Part shown: piece by piece, positions 42,002 to 55,933 of the stretch
How the letters are laid out: every line of letters starts with the position of its first letter
Numbering within the stretch: position 1 is the first letter of the stretch
Origin: Anodontia alba
Taxonomy: Eukaryota; Mollusca; Bivalvia; Lucinida; Lucinidae
Direction of reading: 5' to 3'
Assembly (NCBI GenBank): GCA_964016985.1
Contig: OZ024831.1
Span: forward strand, 26,207,631-26,271,630
Length of the DNA: 64,000 nt
Translations under genes and position numbers: made by a program
Notes under the pieces: model-generated
What the model saw: only the letters and a program-made list of their open reading frames with translations
Told to the model about the DNA's origin: nothing
Database searches by the model: none

Positions 42002-43560
42002 CAGATATGGTCACATTGTCAATGTACAGCTTTGAGAGTGACAACAATACACGTTCGAGCAATACCCTGGACGAACAATGCATTGGCTGTATATATGGTC
42101 GCATGGTCAATGTACAGCTGCGTGGTGAACATTCAACAACACCCTCGGGCAACAGCCAGGACGAATAACGCATTTGATGGGCATTCATCTCTACAAATGA
42201 GCAACTCCCAGGACGAACAATGCATTGGCTGTGCATTCAATTCTACATTCAAATATGGTCGCATGGTCAATGTACAGCTGTGAGGTGAACATTCAACAAC
42301 ACGTTCGGGCAACACCCAGGACGAAAAAAACGCATTTGTTGTGCTTTAATCTCTACACTTAGATATGGTCACATGGTCAATGTATAGCTTTGAGACGGAT
42401 ATTGGACACGTTCGAGCAACACACAGGACAAATAACTCAATTGGCTATACATTCAGCTCTATATTCAGATATGGTCACCTGGTCAGTGTAAAGGTTTGAG
42501 ACGGACATTCAACCTGATCGAGCAACACCCAGGACGACTAATGCACTGGCAGTGCATTCAACTGTACAAACCAATATGGTCACATGGTCAATGTACATCT
42601 TTGAGACAGACATTCAGTAATACATTCGAGCAACACCAAGGGCGAATAATGCATTGTCTGTGCATTCCATTCTACATTTAGATATGGTCGCTGTGAGTTA
42701 AACATTCAAAAAACACGTTCACGCAACATCCAGGGCGAATAGCGCATTAGCTATGCAGTCATCTACACATTTCGATATGGTCAAACGTCAATGTACAGCT
42801 GTGAGGTGAACATTCAACAACACGTTCAAGTAACACCCAGGACGAAAAAAGCATTGTGCTGTGCACTCATCTCTACATTTCGATATGGTCAAATGGTTAA
42901 TGTACAGCTGTGAGCCGAACATTCAACAATACGTTCAGGCAACACCCAGGACAAATAAGCATTGGCTGTGCATTCATCTCTACATTCAGATATGGTCACA
43001 TGGTAAATGTGGAGTTGTGAGATGGACATTCAGCAATACGTTCAAGCACACCCAGGAATGACGCATGAGCTATGCACTCAACCTTACATTCAGATATGGT
43101 CACATGATCAATGTACTGCTATGAGGTGAACATTCAGCAGTACGTTCTAGCAACACCCAGAGCGAATAACGAATTGACTGTGCATCAACTCTACATTCAG
43201 ATATGGTCACATGGTCAATGCACTGCTGTGAGATGAACATTCAACACGTTCGAGCAACAAACAGGACATATAATGCTTTGGCTGTGCATTCAAATCTACA
43301 TGTCTACATTCAGATATGGTCACATAATCACTGTATAGCTATGCGATGAACGTTTAATTATACGTTCGAACAATACCCAGGACGAACAATGCAGTGGCTG
43401 TGTATTCACCTTTGCATTCCGATATGGTCACATGTTCAGTATACAGCTGTGAGATGAACAATCAACAATAGTTCGGGTAACACTTAGAACGAGCAATGCA
43501 TTGGCTGTGCACTCAACTCTAATTTCCTATATGGTCACATGGTCAATGTACAGCTAATGT
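42002..43560. repeat. Satellite array 1, right part; begins with CAGAT target duplication
   Basis: CAGATATGGTCACATTGTCA resumes the ~107-bp unit exactly where it was cut at 32029. Words such as GATATGGTCACATGGTCAAT, GTGAACATTCAACAACACGT and GCAACACCCAGGACGAA repeat to about 43560. Units vary more here than left of the insert, with single-base indels that shift any frame. Confidence 0.9.
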
Positions 43561-43800
43561 GAAAGCTATATTTAAATGTTTTTCCAATTAAATACTTAGA
43601 TGTACGTATAATCAGCTATACAATTGAGCCGCAACGTCACTGGGCGCATTTTGAATAATCGAGGATGCAAAGATTTTCATGTGGACAATGAAGCCTCTGA
43701 TCAGATTGCGCGGATTCGCAGACTTATTTGACCCATCGTTGAGGGCACTAGACAGAAGGTACTTTTACTGACATTAGTGCTCATTTAAATTGGACTCATG
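43561..43800. repeat. Boundary between satellites with a decayed S2 foldback
   Basis: ACAATGAAGCCTCTGATCAG...ATTGCGCGGATTCGCAGAC resembles S2. It sits between the two satellite types. Confidence 0.5.
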
Positions 43801-45868
<2,068 letters not shown>

Positions 45869-45960
45869 CATCGACTCCAGTAAACAGTCATATACATGTA
45901 CATCAGTAGTATAGGCTGTCGCTATGGGACTACTTACATCGAATCAGATGTCAAAGCGAA

Positions 45961-46248
45961 CATTACGCAAACACGCCTATTCAAATGCATAGAAAATTTC
46001 ACCTACAAAAAATAAAATAAAAAAAAATACCAGATAAAAAAAACTGTGATATTTTTCATATTTCTGTTCAAAACATGCATTGTGGGTACTCGTTAGAACC
46101 GCCTCGTCGAGGCGGTTCTAACGAGTACCCACAATTTATGTTTTAGCAGAAATAAGAAAAATAATGTATGCCCCTGTAAACACCATGTTTTAACATATAA
46201 AAATGGGGTTTAAGGGGGTCAACATTTTATAGGTATGTTTTCGTGATG
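45961..46248. mobile_element. Foldback MITE A8
   Basis: CATTACGCAAACACGCC to GGTATGTTTTCGTGATG. The core GTTAGAACCGCCTCGTCGAGG is a perfect mirror. An A-rich patch (46008-46045) widens the left arm. Just left of it (45905-45935) is a fragment AGTAGTATAGGCTGTCGC of the E core. Confidence 0.88.
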
Positions 46249-46505
46249 TGTTGACTGTACAGCCAGCGCCACATCCACATGGAACTCATTTGAATGAGTC
46301 TCATGCTCATTGCACAGCTATGCTATCTGCATTCCTATGTACATTCAATGGAATACTAAGACGACCAATGCAATGGGTGTATACCTAAGAGTCCTGCAAT
46401 CATACAGCAAAGGCCCTCACCAAAGCCCAGCCTGGGCCATCGCTATCCGCATGCCCCAAAGACACATTTGAGTTTTAGCTTGAGAAAATGTACCTTCTGA
46501 CATAT
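46249..46505. other. Intergenic, satellite-like edge, nothing else
   Basis: Weak resemblance to array 2 words (GACTGTACAGCCAGCGCC, ACATTCAATGGAATACTAAG), so the satellite may once have extended here. No gene. Confidence 0.45.
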
Positions 46506-46572
46506 GCGCCCAACGAAGACTCAAATCAGACTGCATTTGCGCAGCCTGATTTGAATCTTCGCTGGGCGCGCA
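46506..46572. repeat. Short foldback, S2 family
   Basis: GCGCCCAACGAAGACTCAAA / TTTGAATCTTCGCTGGGCGC arms around TCAGACTGCATTTGCGCAGC. Clear hairpin. DNA at 46573-46938 holds no gene I can support. Confidence 0.85.
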
Positions 46573-46938
46573 TGTCCAAAAATACGTTTTCGGACGTTGC
46601 GGCCCCTTTGCTTTTGCGTTCTGGGGCTCGCATAAGGGTTCTCTTTGTTCTGCTACTTTAGCTGGATGTAAAACATCGTAACAACGTAAACGCCATGATT
46701 CAGAGCGCAAACAAAAAAAAGCCCCTGAAAACTCGCCGTCAGCGTTAAGCGGCTTATCCGGTGATTTACGTGAAATATATGCTAAATTTTCCACCTTTGT
46801 AAACAACAGAGCTAAATGCAACAAAGGATTCTCCTTTGTTTACAATGATTGCCTTGCATTTTTATGAATTTCTGATAACTTTCGCTTGACGTTTGTTTAC
46901 AATATAAATTGCTTCAGCAGCCTAGGGGTAGTTGAAAT

Positions 46939-47155
46939 TAACCTTTATCACTCTCTGGGCTAATTCAGCGGACGACAAACTGAAAATAGGCATTGGCATT
47001 TCGTGCAAATTGTCTTCTTAAGAGATAATTTGCACGAAATATCAGTGACTATTTTATGGAAAAGGAAACGATTTTCTTGAAACGCCAAAGCCTGTTTTCT
47101 GAAAAAAAAATACTTTCAATGTCGTCAGCTGAAATTTTACCCAGCATGCTAAGCA
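46939..47155. mobile_element. Foldback element G4
   Basis: Left arm TTAACCTTTATCACTCTCTG...GGCTAATTCAGCGGACGAC. Hairpin CATTTCGTGCAAATTGTCTT / GATAATTTGCACGAAATAT. Right arm GTCGTCAGCTGAAATTTTAC...CCAGCATGCTAAGC. The right half contains an extra AACGCCAAAGCCTGTTTTC copy. Confidence 0.75.
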
Positions 47156-47349
47156 TTTATAAAATGCATTTTTGTCAATGAATAGAATTTATTGCACGTT
47201 GTGTTTGACGGTGAAAAATATAAAATCTTACTGAATTTTGGGGTTTTTATTCTATTGTGTCAGACTCAACACAGTTATATGTTCTTGGGGATTAAAAGGC
47301 AACATTCGCACTGTGACGAAGGTAGGCGATTTATGTTTAAGATAAACGA

Positions 47350-47650
47350 TATATCGGCTTGATGGCCTAGTGTTTAGTGTTATCGACTTTCAAGCGGAAG
47401 ATCGTGGGTTCGAACTCCGCTCGGGTCGAGAAAATCTTCAGACCATCAGTACACCTAGCTCATACTCGACGTGTCCGGGGTTGAAAATAAAGTAGACAGT
47501 CTGGCGCTTGGTGAGTGTGCATGTGTGATCCATGAAATCAAGGCTGTACAAATGCATGTGCATAACACATTCACTGCTGCCCCCATGTGCCACGGGTGGC
47601 TGGTAGCGTTACGAATCTGTATAACAGTAACAATATGGTTTTAAGACACA
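47350..47650 (+). mobile_element. tRNA-derived SINE
   Basis: The head has a pol III A box (TGGCCTAGTGTTTAG) and, ~35 bp on, a B box (GGGTTCGAACTCC), with tRNA-like spacing. A non-tRNA body follows (CTTCAGACCATCAGTACACC, CCATGTGCCACGGGTGGCTG). The stem pairing is too poor for a working tRNA. Ends and target duplication are not clear, so coordinates are approximate. Confidence 0.75.
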
Positions 47651-48177
47651 CTCAGTGGATAGCAAAGGATACAGGTTTGTCTACAGATGGACACAGAAGA
47701 CTCTGATCAGACTGCTCGAATGCTAAGCCTGAATCGAGTCTACGCTAGTCACAAGTTACTAAGGTAGTACATTTTCGTACGCTGTGACCTGTTTAAGCCA
47801 TATCATGCAAATGGGTTGGCAGGGTATCTACGGATAACAAAGGCCTTGATCAGACTGCGCAGCAGAGCGTTTCGTCATTCGAGCGCGCCAAGCGTAAATA
47901 TGCCTTCGGGAGATGCGCGGATAGTTCAGGCCCAGATCTGACTGCGCATCCGCACAGTCTGCTCAAGGCCTTCTCCTTCCGCTGCCAGAACCATTTGATA
48001 CTATAAAATGTAACAATGGAGAGCAAAGGCTCGAATGAGAATGTGCGCATGCGGAGGATGATGTGCCGCATATTTTGCGCATGCTCGAAGGCACTTGTTC
48101 GCTTAACAAGGCCCACTTGATGCTCCAGAGCATATCGACGAACAGCAAAGGCCCTGGACAGACTATAAAAAGATTAT
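47651..48177. other. Intergenic stretch with S2 foldback remnants
   Basis: Blocks such as CTTGATCAGACTGCGCAGC, GGCCCAGATCTGACTGCGC and ATCCGCACAGTCTGCTCAAGG are S2-like, in both orientations, without one clean hairpin. The segment at 47985-48110 (GGCTCGAATGAGAATGTGCG...) also matches 3980-4080 and 4480-4575 in reverse or direct sense, so a larger repeat is present. No gene. Confidence 0.5.
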
Positions 48178-48520
48178 ACTGTGAACCCTCGTTACAACGA
48201 CATTTGTTCCTGAAGACGTTGCCATGAAAATGAATTTGTCGTTGTACAGAATACTTAATGAGCAGATTGGTATGTCAGAAAGATCTTGTTTTGTTCTTAT
48301 TTCCTCATAGAATATATGTTTTGGATATTTGTTAGAATCGCATCGCTGATGCGATTCTAACAAATATCCAAAACATATGTTTCTTTAAAGTATAAAATAC
48401 AAAATTCTTGCATAATTTGTGAGTAACCGTTACCACTTAAGCAAAGGTTTCGTGACAGTCATATTCTCATTATAACGAATTTTGTCGTTGTATCGAGTGT
48501 CGGTATAAAGAGGGTTGTCT
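48178..48520. mobile_element. Foldback element D with pogo-like ends
   Basis: ACTGTGAACCCTCGTTACAA at the left and AAAGAGGGTTGTC at the right are imperfect inverted ends, with AATTTGTCGTTGTA / TTTTGTCGTTGTATCGAG as subterminal blocks. The centre (48307-48382) is a perfect palindrome, ATATGTTTTGGATATTTG then TTAGAATCGCATCG and its mirror, which is related to the A, B and C cores. Confidence 0.75.
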
Positions 48521-48792
48521 AAACATGTAATATGCAAATGATAGAAGATAAATATCATTTTTTCTTGCCAGTCCAGGTTTGATTCATTTGCGACGTCAGT
48601 GTTTACCGTTGTGTTACTGCCTAGCATAAACAAGTTTTAAAAATATTGAAAACTGCACGTACAATTTTAATAAACATATATCCAAAAATGGTTGTTTAGC
48701 TACGGAGAATAGAAATACTTTACTCTGATCTTACCTAATATTATAATCAAACACTGATGGCAATAATTATATATATGCATCATATATACGGT

Positions 48793-48806
48793 ATATTGTA
48801 TTGTGT
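48793..48806. repeat. SINE target duplication, left copy
   Basis: ATATTGTATTGTGT, repeated at 49112-49125 on the other side of the SINE. Confidence 0.85.
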
Positions 48807-49111
48807 TTGTTTGTGTTGAGGGTTTACGGCCCAGTCAACCCAATGGGGTCATGTCGAGCGCGGTCAGTTTACCTAACCACACGTTTACTGGGCAGGCTTA
48901 GTCCTCTAAGCGGTTAACCAGTATTGTGCACATTCTTTCGCCAGAAACTGACAACTGCCCTTCTTGAATCAGCGGAAGGGAGAGAATGACCGTAGAAAAT
49001 ATTTCATAATCAATCTCCACGAAAGAATGTTGCCGACCTCGGCGGGGGTTGAACCCGCGACCTCCTGGTCTCCAGTCGGACGGCGCATCCAACTGAGTCA
49101 CCGGGGCCGGC
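48807..49111 (-). mobile_element. tRNA-derived SINE, full length, with 14-bp target duplication
   Basis: On the minus strand the head starts GCCGGCCCCGGTGACTCAG, with an A box TGACTCAGTTGGATGCG and a B box GCGGGTTCAACCC. A ~200-bp body follows, and a short CAACACAAACAAAC-type tail lies at the low-coordinate end. The flanks carry the same 14-bp word. Pol III promoter plus target duplication is the known SINE arrangement. No ORF; it would depend on a LINE. Confidence 0.88.
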
Positions 49112-49324
49112 ATATTGTATTGTGTACGCAATTCTTTCTCGGCTATATTGCGGCGCTATGATTAACCCTCAGTGGCTCGAACTACCCATGTCTAGAACAA
49201 ATTTTCATGGTCCCTTTGAAGTTTTCCAGGGGGAGAGCATTCTATCACGTGTAGTGGACAGCGTTGTTATATCAGAATCTTTGCTGCCCGCCTGTAGAAA
49301 CGTTGAAGTATTCATTATCCATAG

Positions 49325-49392
49325 AGCGCCAAACGAAGACTCAGATCAGACTGCGCGAATGCGCAGTCTGATCTGAGTCTTCGCTTGGCGCA
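49325..49392. repeat. Short foldback, S2 family, best copy
   Basis: GCGCCAAACGAAGACTCAGA ... TCTGAGTCTTCGCTTGGCGC, with TCAGACTGCGC GAAT GCGCAGTCTGA inside. Nearly perfect over 31 bp per arm. Confidence 0.9.
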
Positions 49393-50121
49393 CATGTCCG
49401 AAGGTATATTTTCTCACGGTGTGGATTATATTTCTATACCAAATTCAAATATCTAGTTCGGCATTCAATTTCCTGGATGCGATATACAATTTAATCAGCC
49501 ATTAAAGCGATTCCATTTTCCAGCTTCCATTTTCGATCAAGTGTGTGTCTTATTTCTGTGAAACCGCTTCCTCAAAATCAAATTACAACTATAGACTATG
49601 GCTGACTTTTTTCGAGCTCGCATCAGGAAAGCCATTTATCAGACAGAGATCCTGTAGCTCGGAGATGTAAGTTTATAAATCAAAGTCAGCGAAAAATGGA
49701 TGAATCCAATTTGGGCTTTTAATTCAGCATGACGCTGAAGTGAACAGATATAGCACGGTGGTCAACGGTGTCGTGTCCGAAGAAGGACCTGTATGTGAAA
49801 TATACAATTAATCTCCACGCTCGTCTTGGACTGGTTGTTTTATGGTTCTCTGGGTTAGACATGACAGGTTGGTCAAAAATGTGTCAGTTTCCCATGGGTG
49901 GCAAACAATAAGTCAAAGTGGCCTTGCTTGGACGAGATGTTTGGTGACAAGCGGAAAGAAACAAGGCAATTTGCATAGAAACAATCCAGTTGTCGAAATT
50001 TTATGTTTATCTGGTGAAATCGAGCGGGTTGTTATAAATATCTAGAACGAATTCCATTTTGTATATGTAAATTTTGTTCTTAAGGAAAACGAATACACTT
50101 GCAAGTGAGGCGACTGTCATA
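49393..50121. other. Intergenic, nothing recognised
   Basis: No hairpin, tandem repeat or coding signature that I can support. A 67-codon plus frame at 49842 matches nothing. Confidence 0.55.
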
Positions 50122-50402
50122 CATTACGAAAACACGCCTATTCAAATATATTGAAAATTTCACCACCAAAAACTGAAAGTTATCAGATAAAAGTTCTGAT
50201 ATTTTTTATATTTCTGCTCAAAACGTAGATTGCGGGTACTCGTTAGAACCGCCTCGCCGAGGCGGTTCTAACGAGTACCCACAATCTATGTTTTTGAACA
50301 GAAATAAGATAAAAAAAAATGTATACCCCTGTAAACCCCAGTTTTACTATATAAAAGTGGGGTTTAAGGGGGTCAAAATTATATAGGTATGTTCTCGTGA
50401 TG
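50122..50402. mobile_element. Foldback MITE A9, well preserved
   Basis: CATTACGAAAACACGCC to GTATGTTCTCGTGATG, 281 bp. The core GTTAGAACCGCCTCGCCGAGG and its mirror are perfect. The GTAAACCCCAGTTTTACTAT block is present. Confidence 0.9.
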
Positions 50403-50420
50403 ACTGATTTTGTTTTTATC

Positions 50421-50508
50421 TTCTGAAAAGGGGTCTACTCTAAAAAGAAAGAATTTGCTACAAATGGTAGCAAATTCTGTCTTTTTAGAGTAGACCCCTT
50501 TTCAGAAG
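50421..50508. repeat. Foldback element J
   Basis: TTCTGAAAAGGGGTCTACTC ... GAGTAGACCCCTTTTCAGAA with AAGAATTTGCTAC / GTAGCAAATTCT inside. A second, degraded copy follows at 50513-50600. Related blocks occur at 14955 and 15118. Confidence 0.85.
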
Positions 50509-50749
50509 GGCCTCAGAAAGGGTCTATTTTAGGAGGAGAGAGTTTGCTCCCAGATGTACATTCTTTTCTTTTAAAGTAGACTTCTTTTCAGAAGGGAGTT
50601 GGTGTAGGGGAGAGCAAACAGGAAGTCACAATTGTTTTCTCCCTTGGAAACAATTGCGGGACAAATACCAAGTGTATCTGGTCCACTTAGCATTTATGGT
50701 GATATATTAACATTTGAGCCAGCGCACGACAAAACCTGCAATAAGATGT

Positions 50750-50815
50750 GCGACCAGCGAAGATTCAGATCAGCCTGCGCATCCGCGCAGTCTGATCAGA
50801 CTCTTCGCTGATCGC
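50750..50815. repeat. Short foldback, S2 family
   Basis: GCGACCAGCGAAGATTCAGA ... CAGACTCTTCGCTGATCGC around CCTGCGCATCCGCGCAG. Confidence 0.85.
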
Positions 50816-52195
50816 ATGTGCCTTCTACAGCCTCCAGGCTATCAAAAGAGGGATAAACGAGAAACGTTGCCGTACTGGGTGGATGTACAGATTGATCTTT
50901 TGCTGGTTACACGTCTTATTGTAGGTTTTGCTATGCACTGGCTCAAAATTATATGATTTGCAACGCAAGAAACTGGTTCTTACGGCATACGCGGACACGA
51001 AAGCCCAGATCAAGGCTTTCTGAGTTTGTCGAGATATGCAGTAGTCAATGATTCTGTAAGCGGGCAAGGAAGTCCCTGATCACACTGCACATTACACATG
51101 CATATTCAGTCCTTTGTTGCCAACATATGGCATGGTGGTCATTTCTTTGCACTGGTCATCACTTTGAAATGGTGCACCGGTATAATTGTCAGATGCGAAA
51201 AGCGAAGGTCAAGGTCGGTCAGGGCTTCAAAATTCTTGTCCGTTGAACTGTCTCATAATTCTGACCCTCCCTCGATTCCCCATGATGACTATATAAAGGG
51301 GTGAAATTGGGATGGGGTTGGGTTTGCTGAATTCTGAATATATGAAACGTTTCTTCATATGGGTGTGTTTAACACGTCAGAAATAATGTAGGACCCTTTT
51401 TATTTATCAAACCGCCAATTGGAGAGGATCAGCAGCCCAGAGAATGTATGCATCCCTTGCATATATGATATATGCACCATGTTGTCCACTTCAAAGCCGA
51501 CGTGAAAAGGATGAAGGAAGGTAAACCAACCTACACAGAGTTATGATACCGTTTTCCGTTACTCTGCAACTGTGCATAAAAAGACGGCGTTGCACAAGCA
51601 CACGGTTCATCAAAGCATATGCGATTCGTTCAAACCATTTTGTGGTATTGTAGATTTTTTTTTGTTTTTGTTTTTTATTTTGTTTTATTTTTGAAAGAAA
51701 TACTCGGCTACGCCTTGTGATTATGATCATTTATGAGTAACTCTTTCTAGTTCTGATTTGCAGCACACGTGCTTTGGTATCATAACGGATAACTAAAGCC
51801 AGCGGGACAGAATCGGATATTAAAAAGCCAGTAATGGGAAAATTGAAACTATAAGCAACAAGGTGTGAATTGTACATAATGACATGTGCGTTAAGCGAGG
51901 ACTTATATACTCGTAAAGCCTTGCCTTCACAGGCACACAAACTAATCAGAGTCTTCCCTGGGTGTTTTGTGGATATCAAGCTGTGTATTCGTAGGCTAAT
52001 CTGAGTCTTCGCTGGGCGCACCTCATCGAAGCCACATTTCTCACATTGCAGCTAAAACGTGTAGTATAATGCACCGATTCTCTCTTGCACTTGATGCAGA
52101 AACTTATAAATTATATCGGTGAGAAAACTCTAGTATAAAGAATTTCTAGGTGTATCTTGTTCTGTTCAGTGAAACTGAAACTGCAACGTTTCGGC
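50816..52195. other. Intergenic, nothing firm
   Basis: S2-like half fragments (TTCGCTGGGCGCAC near 52010, AGTCTTCCCTGGGTG near 51951) and a T-rich tract at 51655-51690. No gene seen. Confidence 0.5.
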
Positions 52196-52462
52196 CCTTA
52201 AAGCGTCCAAAGTAACTGTAACAAATGCCTTTTTTTCTGTTTTAACTTTTCATAGAAAATAAGTCTTTGCATTTCATATGAATCTGTCTTTTTTTTTTTT
52301 TTTTCTTTCTTTCTTTTTTTCTGTTTTAATTTTTCATAGAAAATAAGTCTTGACGATTCTTAGGAAAAGCCAATATTATTGTCTATGAAAAAAAATGTAA
52401 ATGAATAAATAAATAAATAAAATGTTGTCTGCTACAAATTTAGCTGTCGCTTTAAGAGTAAA
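52196..52462. repeat. Decayed foldback with E2/G-type ends
   Basis: CCCTTAAAGCGTCCAAAG at the left and GTCGTCTGCTAC...TGTCGCTTTAAGAG at the right mirror the outer ends of E2. TAGAAAATAAGTCTTTGCAT blocks inside resemble G. A T/C-rich run at 52288-52320 separates them. Confidence 0.55.
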
Positions 52463-52850
52463 CGAGAATTTACCCAAATATGCATATGCTTGTTGTATAA
52501 TAACTGAGCCGGGCTACAGCAAAACTAGCCTGGCAATCTACAGCAAAACCAGCAATGTGACGTACGAACAAGTTTGCCGGCGCAACCGCAGAGTCTGATT
52601 AGAGCCTTCGCTGATGCTCTGTGATAGCCATGGACCCATCTTTCTTCTGGCGGTAAACAAAGATTTATCAAATAAAGCGGACTCGCAATCGGGCCCGAGT
52701 TTTCAGTGTACACACAAGAACGTTTTCACAAGTTGTACCGTATTTACCCTAAGCATTGGAACACCTCAACTCCTTATCATAATTCTCCTATAATTTGAAA
52801 ACGGTCTGTTCCATCACCCTCTGATATGTTAAAATATTGCTGAACGAATG

Positions 52851-52918
52851 TCAAACAGTGTAGACCCTGATCAGACGCCGCGTTCTGCGGCGTCTGATCT
52901 GGGTCTACACTGTTTGCC
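52851..52918. repeat. Short foldback, S1 family, best copy
   Basis: CAAACAGTGTAGACCCTGAT ... ATCTGGGTCTACACTGTTTG with CAGACGCCGCGTTCTGCGGC at the centre. Near-perfect. Confidence 0.9.
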
Positions 52919-53416
52919 CAGGTTTGTTTGTCCCATTACATAGGATTATTACGGTAGCTCATATGTGCTTTCTTTTTCCAAGTGAGTCGGCTGATGCGAA
53001 AATATATCAGGCGACTTAACCGACCATAGCCGCGGGAAAGCCAAGATCAGCTTTCGCATGCTTGTAATCTCAGCAGGACCGCAACGATCTGCCTTTAGAT
53101 TTTGCAATATCGGCCGTATTAAGTTTAGATATTCGGGCACTTTAACACTTGACCATACCAATGCTAAACTTGAGAACAAGTTCACTAACTATCTGTTGCT
53201 GTTTCTAAAATCTGCTATACGATTAACAAACAGAGTAGATCCTGGTCAGACGCGTCCTATCTCGATCTAGATCTGCATGGTTCGCTCAGGCCTGTCTGTC
53301 TGAATACTTGGCAAATGCGGATCCAGGATTATTTAATGGTGGGGGAGGGGGGGGGGGTAATATTTCTGAGAGGTTCGAATTAATCCAGTTACGCTAAGTA
53401 TTCGAATAGAAAGGTC

Positions 53417-53497
53417 TGAGCAATAATATAGAGCAAGTTCAGACGCCGCTTTAGACGCCGCTTAAAGCGGCGTCTGATTAGGGTCTATTCTGTTTGA
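53417..53497. repeat. S1-family foldback, rearranged
   Basis: AGACGCCGCTTTAGACGCCG has a duplicated arm block; the mirror CGGCGTCTGATTAGGGTC...TATTCTGTTTG is single. A G-run (about 53342-53357) lies 60 bp to the left. Confidence 0.75.
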
Positions 53498-53782
53498 CAA
53501 TCATCCAGCAATTTTACACATTCATTTTATATAGTGAAATGATCTTGTTGAATTTTAGAAGTATAAGGTTAAAAGTAAGGCGTGCGAATATTTTAGAATA
53601 AATACGGTATTTAAAGTGAACTTTTTCAAAGTGGTTGAGGTTCGACTGAACCCCTCGAGCCCTTCTCTGGATCCGCACTTGACTTTGGGTAAATTCTGTA
53701 ATAATTCTATAAGCGGACTGTGCGTGTACTCAAACTGAAGTGGGCCTTTGCTGTCCTTATAAGCATCAAAGTCACACTTAAG

Positions 53783-53889
53783 CCCAGCTAGCATTCTACG
53801 TAAATCTACATTGGGCCGTCATCGGCCCGTCAGCTACCCTGACGGGCCGATGACGGCCCGATATAGATTTACGTAGAATGCTGACTGGG
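53783..53889. mobile_element. Foldback element K
   Basis: CCCAGCTAGCATTCTACG and CGTAGAATGCTGACTGGG ends; TAAATCTA / TAGATTTA; and a GC-rich stem CGGGCCGATGACGGCCCG with its partner. 107 bp, single copy here. Confidence 0.8.
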
Positions 53890-53949
53890 AGCATGGGCGG
53901 CTCAAATCTCATTCAGCGGAAATGACTAAAACTTAGTAAATCCGATCTT

Positions 53950-54150
53950 AACCGTTACCGCTCTCTAGGCTAATTCAGCAGACGATAAATTGATGATATT
54001 TTCTCGGTTTCTTATTTTTTCCAAGAAAACAGGATTTGACATTTCAAGCAAATTGTCTCCAAAGGAGACAATTTGCATGAAATGTCTAGTCTTGTTTTCC
54101 GGGGAAAACAAGAAAAAGAAAATATTCATGATGTCGTCTGCTGCGTTAAT
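53950..54150. mobile_element. Foldback element G5, best copy of the G family
   Basis: AACCGTTACCGCTCTCTAGG at the left; TTCAGCAGACGA / TCGTCTGCTG arms; centre ACATTTCAAGCAAATTGTC / GACAATTTGCATGAAATGT. A short TAATAAATAACATTGTTA duplication follows the right end (54147-54182). Confidence 0.85.
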
Positions 54151-54616
54151 AAATAACATTGTTATAATAAATAACATTGTTATGTGTATTTGTAAGAACT
54201 ATTTTTTTGCATGAGTTTGCAAGACATGCCATGATTTTATGAATGAAATATTTCTTTGCTTGTGCAACATATTATTTTCATGATATGCAAGCAATACTCC
54301 ATCAGAAATATCAACAACAAAGTGCGGCGAAATTGAAGAAAACGTGTTAATATGTGACAAGGTTTCAAATGAAATTGTAAAGAATAGAAACATTTATAAA
54401 TCCAAATTTGGGTGTGTTACGAAACGGATATGTTTGAAACTAAGCTGATATAGCCTGGGTATTTTTCCTTTCTTTGTGATGTTATCAAGTGTAGATTGTG
54501 TTGAGAAACATTGAAGGTGTACAGCTGCACATTTGTATCAGCCAACAGTCGTATTGTATTTAAATGTTTATCAGGAGATAACGTACCATACGGATTCTAG
54601 TAATAAGAATCGTTAT
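54151..54616. other. Intergenic, nothing recognised
   Basis: AT-rich, no supportable gene or repeat beyond the short duplication noted with G5. Confidence 0.55.
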
Positions 54617-54896
54617 CATCACGAAAACATACCTATATAATTCTGACCCCTTTAAACCCCACTTTTATATAGTAAAACTGGGGTTTACAGGGGTATACAT
54701 TATTTTACCTAGTTCTGCTCAAAAACATAGATTGTGGGTACTCGTTAGAACCGCCTCGCCGAGGCGGTTCTAACGAGTACCCACAATCTATGTTTTGAGC
54801 AGAAATATGAAAAATATCAGCGTTTTTATCTGAAAATTTTCAATTTTTTTGGAGGTGAAATTTTCTTTATATTTGAATAGGCGTGTTTTCGTAATG
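54617..54896. mobile_element. Foldback MITE A10 (reverse orientation), well preserved
   Basis: CATCACGAAAACATACC to GGCGTGTTTTCGTAATG, 280 bp. The perfect core GTTAGAACCGCCTCGCCGAGG spans about 54725-54795. The CCACTTTTATATAGTAAAAC block is on the left, as expected for this orientation. Confidence 0.9.
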
Positions 54897-55033
54897 TAAA
54901 ATGTATGATAAGCCTCACGTTTATGTCTGTTACGTGAAATACGAATTTGAACAAGAAAAAAGTTCAACGACATACAGAGTTTTATGTTAAAGAACAGTGT
55001 AGCATGAAATGCTTGATGTTAAACAGGACGGTC

Positions 55034-55249
55034 TTAACACTTTGCACGCTGGGCAAAAATTTCAGCAGTTGACATTTTGAAATATTTTTCTTCTTGTTCC
55101 TAGAAAATAGGATTTGACACTTCATGCAAATTGTCTCCTGAGGAGACACTTTGCATGAAGTGTCAGATCCTATTTGCTAGGAAATATAAGAAAAATATCA
55201 TCAGTTTGTCGTCTGCTGAATCCGCCCATAGCATGGTAAGTGTTAATGA
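55034..55249. mobile_element. Foldback element G6
   Basis: CTTAACACTTTGCACGCTGG at the left; GCATGGTAAGTGTTAA at the right. The hairpin CACTTCATGCAAATTGTCTC / GAGACACTTTGCATGAAGTG is at the centre. Clear G-family copy. Confidence 0.88.
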
Positions 55250-55933
55250 GGGAAAGCTGAGGGAATTTTTTAAATCTACCAAGTCGACCTGACCGTTAAA
55301 CTTTTTCATTGACAGTGGTCCGTGCGTACTTTGTGTTTTTAAGTCACCATTCATAGTTCGTTATTTTTTTTTATATAAATCTCGTATTACGCAAACAGTG
55401 TCAGCCTTCGCATGTTTAGCTCATCGGACCATTAACGAAATACTACGGCCCGGACCTTGTATTTTTGGGGTAAAACATTGCCCTTATACTAATAACTATA
55501 TCAGGTATCTTCGACCAGCATATACCAATAATCCTATCCCGATGCATCCAATATCTATACGTGAAATCTCTCCAACACTTTTTAGTGTGCCAATATCTTG
55601 GTTTAAATCCGTTGATTAGCCATGAAAAGTTTATATTTAAGCTTTCCACATAAAATGTCAGCGATAACCCATTGATGGTCATTTCAACAAACTCTGCAGG
55701 CCCCGAAATGACGATCTAGTGCTGTCTGTTTCTTGGTCCATAAGAGTTTTAAAAGGCCTTTAGCATGTATGCATATGTCGATCATCTTGGTCGATTGAGT
55801 GAGATGATTTTAACAGGTTCAAATAAACTGATGAATTGACGTTTAAAAAGAAAATAGCGTCAATCGCCAAGTTAATGTGATCTGTAAGGTACGGGCAAAT
55901 GTCATCTAATGACACTGGTACCAATGTGTGTCA

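Noticed and set aside
47360..47432. Functional tRNA gene
   Set aside because: A and B boxes are present, but the cloverleaf stems do not pair well and a SINE body follows.
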